Shown in pieces: positions 8,863 to 16,959 of a stretch of 64,000 nt of DNA (positions are counted from its first letter, which is position 1; each line of letters starts with the position of its first letter). The notes under the pieces are model-generated. The model did no database searches, was not told where the DNA came from, and saw only the letters and a list, made by a program, of their open reading frames with translations. Source of the stretch: Syntrophobacter sp963666995 (GTDB taxonomy: Bacteria > Desulfobacterota > Syntrophobacteria > Syntrophobacterales > Syntrophobacteraceae); the NCBI GenBank assembly GCA_963666995.1, contig OY762941.1, positions 2,790,001-2,854,000 of the forward strand, in the 5' to 3' direction. A program made the translations under genes and the position numbers.

Positions 8863-9285
8863 ATGGTGTCCACGACCGGAAAGCTGGGAGACCGGGAATT
8901 CCTGGAGAAACTCTCGAAAGCCATTGAAGAATGGGAAAATTCTTCATACTACCTGCCCGATGAAGAGTTATTCGATCTGGAAGCATTCCTGGTGGAGCAT
9001 CATGCCCAGCACCTCAAAACGGAACTGGAAACCATCTATGGGACTCCCCTCAATCACAACTTCTGGTCTTCCTTCCTGGCCTATCACCGCCTCGTACGTG
9101 CAAAAGAAGAAATCAAAGCCCAGGATGCACTGAAAGAAGAAAAACGCCGGCAATACATGCAGGTTGTGGAAGAGGAAAAGAGAGCCGGCCAGAAATGGCT
9201 CAAAGAATGGTTCCACAACCAGCGCAGACAGAAGATCAAGCTCCTCCCCGGCGGAAGAAAGGATGTGGACACTCCTCCTTCCTGA
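8863..9285 (+). CDS. Small charged helical protein of unknown function
   Basis: A 140-residue protein, not recognised. The C-terminal half is very rich in Glu, Lys, Arg and Gln (for example RAKEEIKAQDALKEEKRRQ and EEEKRAGQKWLKEW), predicting long amphipathic helices or a coiled coil. There is no signal peptide. ATG 8863 is chosen because AAGGAG lies at 8853-8858; the open frame extends upstream to 8821 without another good site. It is divergent from the CBS-ACT gene and is the last host gene before the prophage. Confidence 0.55.
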   Translation: MVSTTGKLGDREFLEKLSKAIEEWENSSYYLPDEELFDLEAFLVEHHAQHLKTELETIYGTPLNHNFWSSFLAYHRLVRAKEEIKAQDALKEEKRRQYMQVVEEEKRAGQKWLKEWFHNQRRQKIKLLPGGRKDVDTPPS

Positions 9286-9621
9286 TCGAACAGGCTTCCG
9301 TCATGCATTCCCTCCGGGCAACCCCTGCCGCGATCGAGCTTCCACCCTCCGAACAACCGGTTTCCATTCCAGGCAATTGAATCGGTCCTCGTACCGTGTA
9401 TAGCTTTGTCATTCTCTCCCCATTAATCAAGTCCACGAGCAAACGATAAATTTCCCCTCCTTCAAAAAAAACTCGCTGTTCTTTTCACTACGTGAAAAAC
9501 CCCGCTGTTAGGCTCGCGCCCGAAAGATCGAACGGTTCATCCGCCGGTTCGCATACTCGAAAAGAGCCGCGAAAAGCATAGGGATGTGAGGCCGCGACAA
9601 AAATCAAGAGGGGGGTTGCCG
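9286..9621. other. Host/prophage left junction region
   Basis: About 335 bp without a gene. It holds a perfect palindrome TTTTCACTACGTGAAAA (9482-9498) and an A-rich run near 9466. I found no recognisable Mu-type terminal repeats and no attachment-site duplication when comparing with the right junction by eye, so the exact prophage edge is uncertain. Confidence 0.4.
9482..9498. promoter_or_regulatory. Palindromic candidate regulator-binding site
   Basis: TTTTCAC and GTGAAAA flank a TAC centre, giving a perfect 7-bp inverted repeat in an intergenic region. The spacing fits a small dimeric DNA-binding protein. It also could form a short hairpin. No regulator can be assigned. Confidence 0.3.
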
Positions 9622-10113
9622 ATGGAGAAGAACACGATCGAAAAATTCAGGTTCGCCGTGGAGCGCACATTGGCCCATGAGGGCGGTTATGCAAACGATC
9701 CCCGGGATCCCGGCGGAGAGACCAATTTCGGGATCAGCAGGCGAAGCTACCCCCAACTCGACATCAAAAACCTCAAACGCGAAGACGCCGAGCGGATTTA
9801 CCGGTGCGACTGGTGGGAAAAATTCGGCTACGACTCCATCTCCGACCGGTTCATAGCCGCCAAGGCCTTCGATCTGGCCGTCAATCTCGGCCCTCGACAA
9901 GCCCACAAGCTGCTTCAGAGCGCGGTGCGTGAAACCACGGCCCTTGCAATAGCCGTTGACGGTGTATTGGGCGACGGGACCGTGAAGGCCGTAAACGATC
10001 ATCCTCACCCCGAATTCCTTCTGGCGGCGCTGAAACTTCTGGCCGTCGGCCACTACCTGGCGATTGGGAATCCGAGGTTCCTCACGGGCTGGATCAGGAG
10101 AGCGATCGAGTAA
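9622..10113 (+). CDS. Phage endolysin, glycosyl hydrolase 108 family
   Basis: A 163-residue muramidase. The N-terminal domain has the GH108 signature LAHEGGYANDPRDPGGETNFGIS, in which E20 is the expected catalytic acid cleaving the N-acetylmuramic acid-N-acetylglucosamine bond. The C-terminal part (~90-163) resembles the PG_3 peptidoglycan-binding region of the family (VDGVLGDGTVKAVN). No signal peptide or SAR helix is evident, so export should depend on the holin at 10209. ATG 9622 follows the purine-rich AGAGGGGGG at 9608-9616. First gene of the prophage lysis cassette. Confidence 0.9.
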   Translation: MEKNTIEKFRFAVERTLAHEGGYANDPRDPGGETNFGISRRSYPQLDIKNLKREDAERIYRCDWWEKFGYDSISDRFIAAKAFDLAVNLGPRQAHKLLQSAVRETTALAIAVDGVLGDGTVKAVNDHPHPEFLLAALKLLAVGHYLAIGNPRFLTGWIRRAIE

Positions 10114-10208
10114 GCCGAGCCATTGACTGCGGCCGGGTGTTTGAGATCGCGAGTCCGTTCGGATTTCGACACCGAATCTTCATCACTCCGGAAAAGGAGA
10201 ACAAAGCA

Positions 10209-10610
10209 ATGTTCCTCAGCGCAATACCCGTCATCGGGAAGGTCCTGGAACAAATTGTCGGCGTCGTCGATAAGGTGGTCGAGGACAAGGACCAGGCGGC
10301 GAGACTGAAACACGACCTTGAGATGGAGCTTCTCGAGAAGGATTTTTCCTTCGTTGAGAAGGAAATCGAAGCGAAGGCGTCCGTCATCGCGTCGGAAGCC
10401 CAGGGAGCGAGTTGGCCCCAGCGCAACTGGAGGCCCGTGCTCATGCTCACCTTCACCTACCTCATCGTCCACAATTACATCATATCACCCCTGTTTTCAC
10501 TCCCGCACCTGGAACTGCCTCCGGACATGTGGGAGCTGCTGAAGCTGGGGGTGGGCGGCTACATCATCGGGCGTTCCGCGGAGAAGGGTATCGCCGCGTG
10601 GAAGAAATAG
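10209..10610 (+). CDS. Phage holin (3TM family)
   Basis: A 133-residue protein with a charged helical N-terminal region (VVEDKDQAARLKHDLEMELL) and hydrophobic stretches around residues 75-125 (PVLMLTFTYLIVHNYIISPLF; LLKLGVGGYIIGRS). This layout is that of the Holin_3TMs family found in Mu-like and related prophages, where the WRPVLM motif precedes the membrane region. Holins form timed lesions in the inner membrane that release endolysin. AAGGAG (10194-10199) sets ATG 10209. Lies 95 bp after the endolysin. Confidence 0.85.
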   Translation: MFLSAIPVIGKVLEQIVGVVDKVVEDKDQAARLKHDLEMELLEKDFSFVEKEIEAKASVIASEAQGASWPQRNWRPVLMLTFTYLIVHNYIISPLFSLPHLELPPDMWELLKLGVGGYIIGRSAEKGIAAWKK

Positions 10611-10644
10611 GTCAGTGGTCGGCAATGATGAAAGGGCCTGAGGC

Positions 10645-11007
10645 ATGACACCCGTTGACGGTATCGCTCTGGATGCGGTCATCAGACTGGCATCGAACTT
10701 CGGAATACCAGGCATCGTCCTGATCATCTGGGCCTTCAGTGAAAAGTCCCACGAGCGGACCCTGAAGCAATACCGCGAGGACATGCTGGAGCAGCGAAGG
10801 ATGTACGAAGAAGGGATGCAGGAGATCAGGCGCATGTACGAAAACAACGTGGATCTGGTCAGGAATTTCTCGGCTCTCGCGGGAAACCTCAAGGATGTGG
10901 TCATGATCAATACCCAGGCATGGCAGCGGGTCGCCGACGATATCAACCGCAATCAGTTCTGCCCGATGGTCAGGTTGAAGAAATATGCGACGGGAGTGGA
11001 TTCATGA
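10645..11007 (+). CDS. Prophage membrane-anchored coiled-coil protein of the lysis region
   Basis: A 120-residue protein with one N-terminal membrane segment (FGIPGIVLIIWAF, about residues 19-31) followed by a highly charged helix with repeated Glu/Arg/Met (KQYREDMLEQRRMYEEGMQE). The form and position, between holin and terminase, resemble an inner-membrane spanin subunit or the small membrane proteins of Mu-like lysis cassettes, but I see no lipoprotein partner gene, so spanin is only a possibility. The stop codon overlaps the next start (ATGA at 11004-11007), implying translational coupling. Confidence 0.65.
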   Translation: MTPVDGIALDAVIRLASNFGIPGIVLIIWAFSEKSHERTLKQYREDMLEQRRMYEEGMQEIRRMYENNVDLVRNFSALAGNLKDVVMINTQAWQRVADDINRNQFCPMVRLKKYATGVDS

Positions 11008-11246
11008 ATGAACGGCTGAAGTTTATGGGACGGCTCGAAGAAAGACGGCTCGAAGCCGAACAGTTGAAACTCCGGCTGCGAGGGCTGAGAGATTCCATCC
11101 GGGACATACTCGACCCTTTTGATGCGGTCGAAGAACTCCAGGGCGACGTGCTGGCAGCCCAGGCCGTTGAATTTGCCGCCCTGCAGATCCGCTGCAGGGA
11201 AGTCCTGTCCGAAGCGGCCGTTATCAGAAGGACTCTGGGGAGATAG
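11004..11246 (+). CDS. Small helical Mu-like phage protein
   Basis: An 80-residue, almost wholly helical protein rich in Leu, Arg and Glu (MNERLKFMGRLEERRLEAEQ). It occupies the position of the short helical protein that precedes the terminase genes in Mu-like phages (Mu gp25/gp26 region); its role is unknown. The start ATG overlaps the preceding stop in an ATGA, and the DUF1804-like gene begins 5 bp after its stop, so it is part of one tight transcription unit. Confidence 0.65.
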   Translation: MNERLKFMGRLEERRLEAEQLKLRLRGLRDSIRDILDPFDAVEELQGDVLAAQAVEFAALQIRCREVLSEAAVIRRTLGR

Positions 11247-11251
11247 AACCC

Positions 11252-11971
11252 GTGTCGAAGATCACATCCAGTCAACGCAATGCATACGCCCCAGGGAAGG
11301 TCCGGCCCGGGAAAAGAGGACCGGAGAAGGACCCCCGGTGCGCGGATCCCGCGGAACGGGCACCGGCGGGCGGGACGACCGGTGAGGACAGGCCGGAGAT
11401 GAAGACGACGGCTGAAACCCTCTATGTCATCGAAGGACTGACCCTGCCGCAGGTTTCCGCCCTGACGGGGGTTTCCGTCGATATCCTTGACTGCTGGTCG
11501 GCACAATCCGGGTGGAGGGACCTCCGTCGGGAATACTGCGAGGCCCTTTCCGAAATCAGGCGCAACACAACGCTTCTGCGAAAACGCCTGCTCGAGAAGG
11601 CCATCGAGAGCCTCGACCCCCGGATGATCAATGCCGCCGCGCGGCTCGAAGCGTCGTCCGGCAGGAAAAAAGCCGGAGAGGCCCAACCGGAACAGGTATT
11701 CGCGGGACCCGGGAACCGCGCGATCGGATCGCCCGGCGAGGCTGTCGCCGCCCTGCAGGAAGCTGTCGAAAGGAAGCTGAACATTCTGCTCAACCAGCCG
11801 GAAACAGTCTCTTTTGGGGCAGTCAGGGAACTCATCAAAGCCATTGAACTGATCGAATCCATGAAATCCAAACATCGAAAAGAACCTTCCGATTCGGCCC
11901 CGTCGGGGTTGTCTCGCGATGCCGCGGAAGAAATCCGGCGCAAGATCCTTGGAATCGCGGATGAGGGATAG
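11252..11971 (+). CDS. Mu gp27-like terminase small subunit (DUF1804 type)
   Basis: A 239-residue protein placed where Mu encodes gp27, the DNA-recognition partner of the packaging motor. Residues ~55-85 (LYVIEGLTLPQVSALTGVS) form a helix-turn-helix that should recognise the packaging site; the C-terminal half is helical and probably oligomerises. The GTG start at 11252 follows GGGGAGA; an in-frame ATG at 11399 would drop about 49 low-complexity residues and fits the usual start of the family, so the true start is uncertain. It is followed 3 bp later by the large subunit. Confidence 0.75.
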   Translation: MSKITSSQRNAYAPGKVRPGKRGPEKDPRCADPAERAPAGGTTGEDRPEMKTTAETLYVIEGLTLPQVSALTGVSVDILDCWSAQSGWRDLRREYCEALSEIRRNTTLLRKRLLEKAIESLDPRMINAAARLEASSGRKKAGEAQPEQVFAGPGNRAIGSPGEAVAALQEAVERKLNILLNQPETVSFGAVRELIKAIELIESMKSKHRKEPSDSAPSGLSRDAAEEIRRKILGIADEG

Positions 11972-11974
11972 GAA

Positions 11975-13528
11975 ATGACCGCAGCATTAAGAGTTCAGGA
12001 CAGTACCGTTCCCCGGTCCCAGGGAAAGGACATTGCCTTTGCGCGCCTCGCCCGGCCGGGCTCCATCGAGTCTCCGGCTGCGCTCCTGCCCTATCAGCGG
12101 CGATGGGTTTCGGACAAAAGTCCGGTAAAGGTCTGCGAAAAGTCGAGGCGCGTCGGCATCTCCTGGTCCGAAGCCGCGGACGATGCCCTGACCGCCGCTT
12201 CCTCCGGCGGCATGGACGTCTGGTACATCGGCTACAACAAGGACATGGCCCTCGAATTCATAAACGATACCGCTTTCTGGGTCAGAAACTACAGGCTCGC
12301 GGCTTCTGCCCTGGAAGAAGAGGTGGTCCGGGACGAAGACAAGGACATCCTTGCCTTTCGCATCAGGTTCGCGTCCGGAAAACGGGTGACGGCCCTCTCG
12401 AGCAGACCCAGCAACCTCAGGGGCAAGCAGGGGAAGGTGGTGATCGATGAGGCGGCGTTCCACGAGGATTTGCCGGGTCTGCTCAAAGCCGCCATAGCGC
12501 TGCTCATGTGGGGCGGCCGCGTGGCGGTTATCAGCACCCATGACGGAGAGGACAACCCCTTTAACGAACTGATCAAAGACATACGATCCGGCAAAAAACC
12601 CTATAGCCTGCACCGCACCACCCTGGATGATGCTCTCTCGGAGGGGCTCTACAGGCGCATCTGCCTGAAGAGGGGCGTGGAATGGACGGAAGAGGCCGAA
12701 TCCGGCTGGCGCGAAGCCCTGATCCGCCTGTACGGGGACGATGCCGACGAGGAACTCTTCTGCATACCGTCCAGGGGCTGCGGTGTGTTCCTGCCGAGGG
12801 CCGTCGTGGAAGCCTGCATGGATGAGGGAATACCCGTGGTGAGGTGGTCGTGCGGCCCCGAATTCGCCCAGCTCCCGGACCATGTCCGGCAGGCGGATAC
12901 AAGGGATTGGTGTGAAGTTCACCTTGCTCCGCTCCTCAGGGACCTGCCGGAAAACAGGCCGACTTGGTTCGGAGAGGATTTCGGCCGCAGTGGAGACCTT
13001 ACGGTGATCATGCCGCTGCAGGAGTGCGAGGAATTCAGGTACCGGACCCCATTTGTCGTGGAGATCAGGAACGTTCCGTTCCGCCAGCAGGAGCAGGTGC
13101 TGTTTTTCATCGTGGACCGGCTGCCTTCCTTCAGGGGAGCGGCCATGGACGCCCGCGGCAACGGCCACTACCTGGCCGAAGTCGCCATGCAGCGTTACGG
13201 CGCGGGACGGATACGGCAGGTGATGCTCTCCGAGAAGTGGTACCTCGAGAATATGCCGTCCTGCAAGGCGGCCTTTGAAGACAGGCGGATCATCATTCCA
13301 AGGGACCCCGACATCCTCGACGACCTTCGCGCGATCAGGATGGAAAGGGGAGTTGCCCGAGTGCCCGAAAGGTACCGGGGGAAGGGGCGTGACGGCGGCC
13401 GGCGGCATGGGGATGCGGCGATTGCCTGCGCTCTGGCATGGTTTGCGGCCCGGAGCGTCGATTCAGGACCGATCGAATACGAGACGGTGAGCGGCCCGAG
13501 ATTCACGGAATGTCGGGGCGCCTATTGA
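11975..13528 (+). CDS. Mu gp28-like terminase large subunit
   Basis: A 517-residue packaging ATPase-nuclease. The adenine/Walker A region is CEKSRRVGISW (residues 54-64), Walker B is VVIDEAAF with D158/E159, and the coupling motif ISTHDGEDNPF follows. The nuclease domain has acidic motifs WFGEDFGRSGDL and AAMDARGNG. It powers DNA translocation into the prohead and makes the headful cut. The gene is intact, but its last 92 bp are duplicated at 23060-23151 on the far side of the metabolic island, and the portal gene that should follow within a few bases lies 10 kb away. Confidence 0.92.
   Translation: MTAALRVQDSTVPRSQGKDIAFARLARPGSIESPAALLPYQRRWVSDKSPVKVCEKSRRVGISWSEAADDALTAASSGGMDVWYIGYNKDMALEFINDTAFWVRNYRLAASALEEEVVRDEDKDILAFRIRFASGKRVTALSSRPSNLRGKQGKVVIDEAAFHEDLPGLLKAAIALLMWGGRVAVISTHDGEDNPFNELIKDIRSGKKPYSLHRTTLDDALSEGLYRRICLKRGVEWTEEAESGWREALIRLYGDDADEELFCIPSRGCGVFLPRAVVEACMDEGIPVVRWSCGPEFAQLPDHVRQADTRDWCEVHLAPLLRDLPENRPTWFGEDFGRSGDLTVIMPLQECEEFRYRTPFVVEIRNVPFRQQEQVLFFIVDRLPSFRGAAMDARGNGHYLAEVAMQRYGAGRIRQVMLSEKWYLENMPSCKAAFEDRRIIIPRDPDILDDLRAIRMERGVARVPERYRGKGRDGGRRHGDAAIACALAWFAARSVDSGPIEYETVSGPRFTECRGAY
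13437..13528 (+). repeat. Direct repeat, copy A (terminase 3' end)
   Basis: This 92-bp segment matches 23060-23151 at 87 of 92 positions without gaps. Both copies are followed, after about 65-70 bp of dissimilar sequence, by a decayed portal fragment. The pair brackets the metabolic island. Confidence 0.9.
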
Positions 13529-13591
13529 CTCCAAGGGAAGGATCGTGTGCGGGAACCGGCCCCCGAAGGGCAAAGTGTGTAAGCTCGAGTG

Positions 13592-13710
13592 TGCCCGTTT
13601 TTGCCGCACTTTCTTTAAAGGCCTGGCCGAGCTTGACAAAAACGCCTTTGCCCCGTCCCACGCCCTGTCCACGGAATACACGATGATGGAAACCACGCGG
13701 CACCATTTCG
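13592..13710 (+). pseudogene. Portal (gp29) gene remnant, copy A
   Basis: Translating from 13592 gives ARFCRTFFKGLAELDKNAF and then ALSTEYTMMET. This lines up with GLCREFLDDFADLDEHIL and ALAKGYSMMEI of the intact portal (residues ~108-147 counted from ATG 23989), but the similarity stops after about 40 residues. The start and the rest of the gene are missing. Together with copy B it shows that a truncated portal once followed the terminase here. Confidence 0.65.
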
Positions 13711-13994
13711 GCGAGACCTCGCCTCCTGACGCCACACACAGTCATCCACCGCAACAGTGGTGCCGCCAACCTTCTTTGCATACCAGTGAGACTCATTTGT
13801 CCGTCGTGGATTTCCAGGCGGCACGCGTCGGGAAGCTTTCGGACACATCTTCTTCCATTTCTTCAAACAGGCTCTACGGTACGGTGAAGGACAGAATGGC
13901 TTTACCTAGGGGTTTTCGCAGGCAATAGCGAGCCGATATTGTAGATCAGCGATGCAATACCGACCCGGAAAAGGGGCCGATCAGCGTCCAAAAT

Positions 13995-14080
13995 TGACCC
14001 ACCGCAGCATCCCCTTACTCTCTGCTGAATAGAGACGGCAGAAAAGGAGGGGAATCGGAGGGGATGCCGACGGTGGGTCA
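13995..14080. repeat. Inverted repeat resembling IS termini (remnant)
   Basis: TGACCCACCGCAGCATCCCCT (13995-14015, 21 bases with one gap, key part TGACCCACCG and CATCCCCT) is inverted at 14059-14080. The TGACCCACC ends recall the terminal multiple repeats of IS21-type elements, but there is no transposase gene between or beside them. It may be the scar of an excised or deleted insertion sequence at the left edge of the island. Confidence 0.45.
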
Positions 14081-14255
14081 CTATTCATTGCCGATTGACA
14101 TGCAACAGTTCAATCAAACAATCCATCCCTACCGGTTTGGTCTGCGGCGTCGCTTTGCTTCTCCACGAAATTTCGACCGCAGGGATCGAATTCCGGAACA
14201 GCTCCGGACTGAGCATAATCAATAAAATACGGCAGATCCGCTGACCTGGTGAGGA

Positions 14256-14984
14256 CTAATCGGGCTGGGCGCAGGCATCGTGACTCTGCGACCGGATGAA
14301 TGCAAGGATTTGGACGGCTGTTTTCGAGATGTGTTCGTTTATCAGTCGGACTGCGTGCTCTTTATCTCTTCGTTCCAGATGACGCATGATTTCGCTGTGC
14401 TCAACCCAGACCTGGCGAAGCGAATCCAGGCGGATACTTATCGTACGCATGCTCAAAACAACGGCTCGGATATTAGTCAGCACTTTCATAAGAAATCTGC
14501 TGTGGGTTGCGTTGTAAATTGTATCGTGAAAGGCGGAATTGAGTTCAAAGAGCCGGTTGAGCGCGATATCGCGGTCGATGTCTGAAGACTTCAGCAATTC
14601 GATTGCCTGTGCCGTAATCTGTTTGAGGGCCATGATTTCCTCGGCGGTAATTCGCTCACAGGCCAGCTCTATGGCATGGGTTTCGAGAATTATGCGAAGG
14701 TGGAAAAGGTCCTCGACGGTCTGCGCATCGAGTTGGATCACTCGAATTCCGCCCTGAGCAACACGTTCGGCCAGACTGTCCTGTTCGAGCCTGCGGAAGG
14801 CCTCTCGCACGGGAGTGCGGCTCGCGTCAAAATTCTTCGCGACTTCGGCTTCGAACAACCGGTGCCCGGGTTTTATCTCGCCTCTTATGATGCCATTCTT
14901 GATTTTTTCGTAAATCTGGTCGGCAAGAGATATCGAAGGATCGAGCGTTTTCCCTGCCGAGGGGGTCTTAAAGGGATTCATCAT
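14256..14984 (-). CDS. GntR-family regulator, FadR subfamily (FCD domain)
   Basis: A 242-residue regulator. Residues ~18-85 are the winged helix (IYEKIKNGIIRGEIKPGHRL ... SRTPVREAFRRLEQDSL), residues ~95-230 the all-helical FCD effector domain, with the metal/ligand residues expected in ELNSAFHDTIYNATHS. FadR-type regulators bind small carboxylic acids and recognise palindromes around GTnnnAC; the island contains GTATACATGTATAC sites in the amidohydrolase/transporter divergent promoter, the natural target. It is transcribed in the same direction as the amidohydrolase but 550 bp downstream, so probably from its own promoter. Expected role: repressor of the island's catabolic genes, released by the substrate. 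Confidence 0.92.
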   Translation of the reverse strand: MMNPFKTPSAGKTLDPSISLADQIYEKIKNGIIRGEIKPGHRLFEAEVAKNFDASRTPVREAFRRLEQDSLAERVAQGGIRVIQLDAQTVEDLFHLRIILETHAIELACERITAEEIMALKQITAQAIELLKSSDIDRDIALNRLFELNSAFHDTIYNATHSRFLMKVLTNIRAVVLSMRTISIRLDSLRQVWVEHSEIMRHLERRDKEHAVRLINEHISKTAVQILAFIRSQSHDACAQPD

Positions 14985-15535
14985 TATACCCGCCTATCCG
15001 TGGAACAGCGTTATCCGCACTGAGCGGTTCACCTCTTTGTCCTAATGCAAACAAGAAAAACGGGATATGTCAATTGAATTCGTCCCCTTTGCAGGGGGGC
15101 GTCCTTGCGGCGCCGAGGCGAAAAAGTGAACCGGAAGGTGAAGATTTCGATGCAAATTCCGGCCGATATTGACTGACCATATAGGTAGCCAAAGTAGGTG
15201 GCCAAGATGCATTTCGATCATTTTTCCTGTTTAAGATTTGCTTGCCCTTCAATGTGGATCCGATACTCTGATTTGGCGCAATTCGCGCTGCCCCATTGTG
15301 CCCGAGGCAGGGTGAATAGGTTTTGCAGCATTGGGACTGTCCGGTATGCGACGGGCGTCATTGGAAGCGGGGAGAGCAGGGGGGAGCGCATCAGTGTTGA
15401 AAGTGAGACAGGACCAATGACCGAAGACCGAGTAGAACATGAGGATCAGGGACCGCAGGATTCAGGTCCTTTTGCCTGCCGCCGGGATTTCCTGTGGGCG
15501 GGCACCCTCGCCGATCCTGTCCCACGACGCGTTGC
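14985..15535. other. Long intergenic gap between regulator and amidohydrolase
   Basis: About 550 bp with no open frame that looks protein-like on either strand. A TTGACA reads on the minus strand at 15068-15073, about 85 bp before the GntR start, but a matching -10 is weak. A GGTAGCCAAAGTAGGTGGCC repeat pattern near 15184-15203 looks like part of a dispersed element. The length of the gap suggests a deleted gene or IS. Confidence 0.4.
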
Positions 15536-16723
15536 TCATTTGATCGTTCCGGTTTCTACGGCCTTGACCGGTAAGATCATCCTGCCGGCTTTCATGACGG
15601 CGATGACCCGCTGTAATGCGGCAATGTCCTCAAACGGGTTCCCGGCTATTCCTATGATATCGGCGATCTTCCCCCGTTCCAGGGACCCGAGATCGCACTC
15701 CATGTTGCATACCTGGGCGGCCCTGATGGTGGCAGCCTGAACGGCGGATCCGGCGCTTGCCCCGAAATCCGTCAGATACTTCATCTCCCGGGCCAGACCA
15801 CCATGCATTCCATCCGTACCCACGGCAAACTTGATGCCCGACTTTATGGTCGCGGCCAATCTGGTCCCCACCTCCTCACGCTGTTCCAAGTGCGGCTCGA
15901 CAAGATGCGGAGGAAGAGTCCTGATGCGTGCGTCGGTGAAGAAAATGCTGGGCGTCAAGACAAGCCGTCGCCCGGTTTTTTCTATTCTTTCCAGTCCATC
16001 GTCGGAAGCGAAATAGCCGTGTTCGATAACGTCGATTCCAGCTTCCATCGCCGTATTCAGTGCCGCTCCACCGATGCAATGGGTGGCTACGGGTGTCCCT
16101 GCCCGGTGAGCCTCGTCAACCGCAACCAGCATCTCTTCGCGGGAAAAAAAGCACGGAAGCCCTCGGGTGCTCTTAACGGTTCCCGTCGTAAAGATTTTTA
16201 TCAGGTCCGCTCCGGCTGCCAGATTCTCCCTGACGGCCATTCTTAAGTTTTCTACACCGTTGAAAGGATAACCGACAAAACCGTGCCCATGCGATGCCCG
16301 AATGCCTCGCGTAGCCACGATGAGCCGGGGACCGGAAATCTCACCCGCAGCAACCGCTCTCTTGCACTCAATGTCCAAGAAACCCTTATCGCCCATGCAC
16401 CTCGAGGTTGTTACTCCCGATTGGAGGTCCACGGCCATCATACGAACTGCACGAATAGTAAGTTCCGGAATGGAGTCGTTCATTCGCGTAAGATAGTTGT
16501 CCAGCGTGGGATCCATGGAGAGATGGTTGTGGCAGTCAATAAGGCCGGGCATGAGCATGCTGCCCGAACAGTCGACAGTTTCGACCGATTCGGCGCCGCT
16601 CAGCTCGGCTTCCGCTCCGAGAGCGACAATGCGCGAGCCCCGGATCAAAACAAGCCCGGGAGTAACAATCCGTTCGCGGACCACATCAACGATTCCATCA
16701 CCCTTCAAGAGAATTGTTCGCAT
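15536..16723 (-). CDS. Metal-dependent amidohydrolase (imidazolonepropionase/prolidase-like)
   Basis: A 395-residue amidohydrolase-superfamily enzyme with the two-domain layout: an N-terminal beta-sandwich piece, then a TIM barrel. Metal motifs in order: HxH in LIDCHNHL (residues 65/67), the lysine of DLIKIFTTG (candidate carboxylated bridge), His in ATHCIGG and IEHGYF, and the catalytic Asp in VGTDGMHGG. The beta-sandwich returns at GKIADIIGIAGNP. Relatives hydrolyse cyclic amides, Xaa-Pro dipeptides or similar amide bonds. ATG 16723 has GGAGGG 10 nt upstream; an upstream TTG at 16741 is less likely. It is transcribed from the operator-bearing divergent promoter, which couples it to the transporter. 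Confidence 0.9.
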   Translation of the reverse strand: MRTILLKGDGIVDVVRERIVTPGLVLIRGSRIVALGAEAELSGAESVETVDCSGSMLMPGLIDCHNHLSMDPTLDNYLTRMNDSIPELTIRAVRMMAVDLQSGVTTSRCMGDKGFLDIECKRAVAAGEISGPRLIVATRGIRASHGHGFVGYPFNGVENLRMAVRENLAAGADLIKIFTTGTVKSTRGLPCFFSREEMLVAVDEAHRAGTPVATHCIGGAALNTAMEAGIDVIEHGYFASDDGLERIEKTGRRLVLTPSIFFTDARIRTLPPHLVEPHLEQREEVGTRLAATIKSGIKFAVGTDGMHGGLAREMKYLTDFGASAGSAVQAATIRAAQVCNMECDLGSLERGKIADIIGIAGNPFEDIAALQRVIAVMKAGRMILPVKAVETGTIK

Positions 16724-16783
16724 GAATTGTTTTCCCTCCAATTTTCTTTGATTTTCCGACAGTACAGAGAAGAATCACGTTGT

Positions 16784-16797
16784 GTATACATGTATAC
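16784..16797. promoter_or_regulatory. GntR-type operator, site 1 (perfect palindrome)
   Basis: GTATACATGTATAC is a perfect 14-bp palindrome overlapping the -10 region of the minus-strand promoter for the amidohydrolase. FadR/FCD-type GntR regulators bind GT-n-AC palindromes of this kind, and such a regulator is encoded at 14256-14984. Confidence 0.65.
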
Positions 16798-16818
16798 GTA
16801 GCTGTTGGCTTCTGTCAA
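16791..16818 (-). promoter_or_regulatory. Putative promoter of the amidohydrolase
   Basis: On the minus strand TTGACA (16813-16818) and TATACA (16791-16796) are separated by 16 bp; the -10 lies inside operator site 1, so a bound repressor would block RNA polymerase directly. The start codon is about 70 nt downstream. Confidence 0.5.
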
Positions 16819-16844
16819 CTGATTCTTTTGGGAACAAAATGAGC

Positions 16845-16873
16845 TTGACAAGAGTGATGTATACATGTATGCA
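16845..16873 (+). promoter_or_regulatory. Putative promoter of the MHS transporter operon
   Basis: TTGACA (16845-16850), a 17-bp spacer and a poor -10 (TATGCA, 16868-16873). Operator site 2 fills the second half of the spacer and the -10. The start codon of the transporter is about 87 nt downstream. Confidence 0.45.
16859..16872. promoter_or_regulatory. GntR-type operator, site 2 (one mismatch)
   Basis: GTATACATGTATGC differs from the perfect site 1 palindrome at a single position. The two sites are 75 bp apart centre to centre, close to seven DNA turns, so one regulator could occupy both on the same face and control both divergent promoters. Confidence 0.6.
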
Positions 16874-16959
16874 CGTATTTGCGATTTGGGCCTATCGCGG
16901 GGTCATCGGAGTTGGTTCATTGGGGTTGGATTGCACGGCACTAGAGCTGGGGGTGAGCC

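Noticed and set aside
13545..13928. A 127-residue gene directly after the terminase
   Set aside because: The first half is a portal remnant and the rest has poor coding character; treated as pseudogene sequence.
15198..15740. 180-codon plus-strand frame upstream of and overlapping the amidohydrolase end
   Set aside because: Low-quality composition and overlap with a well-supported gene; nothing recognisable in it.
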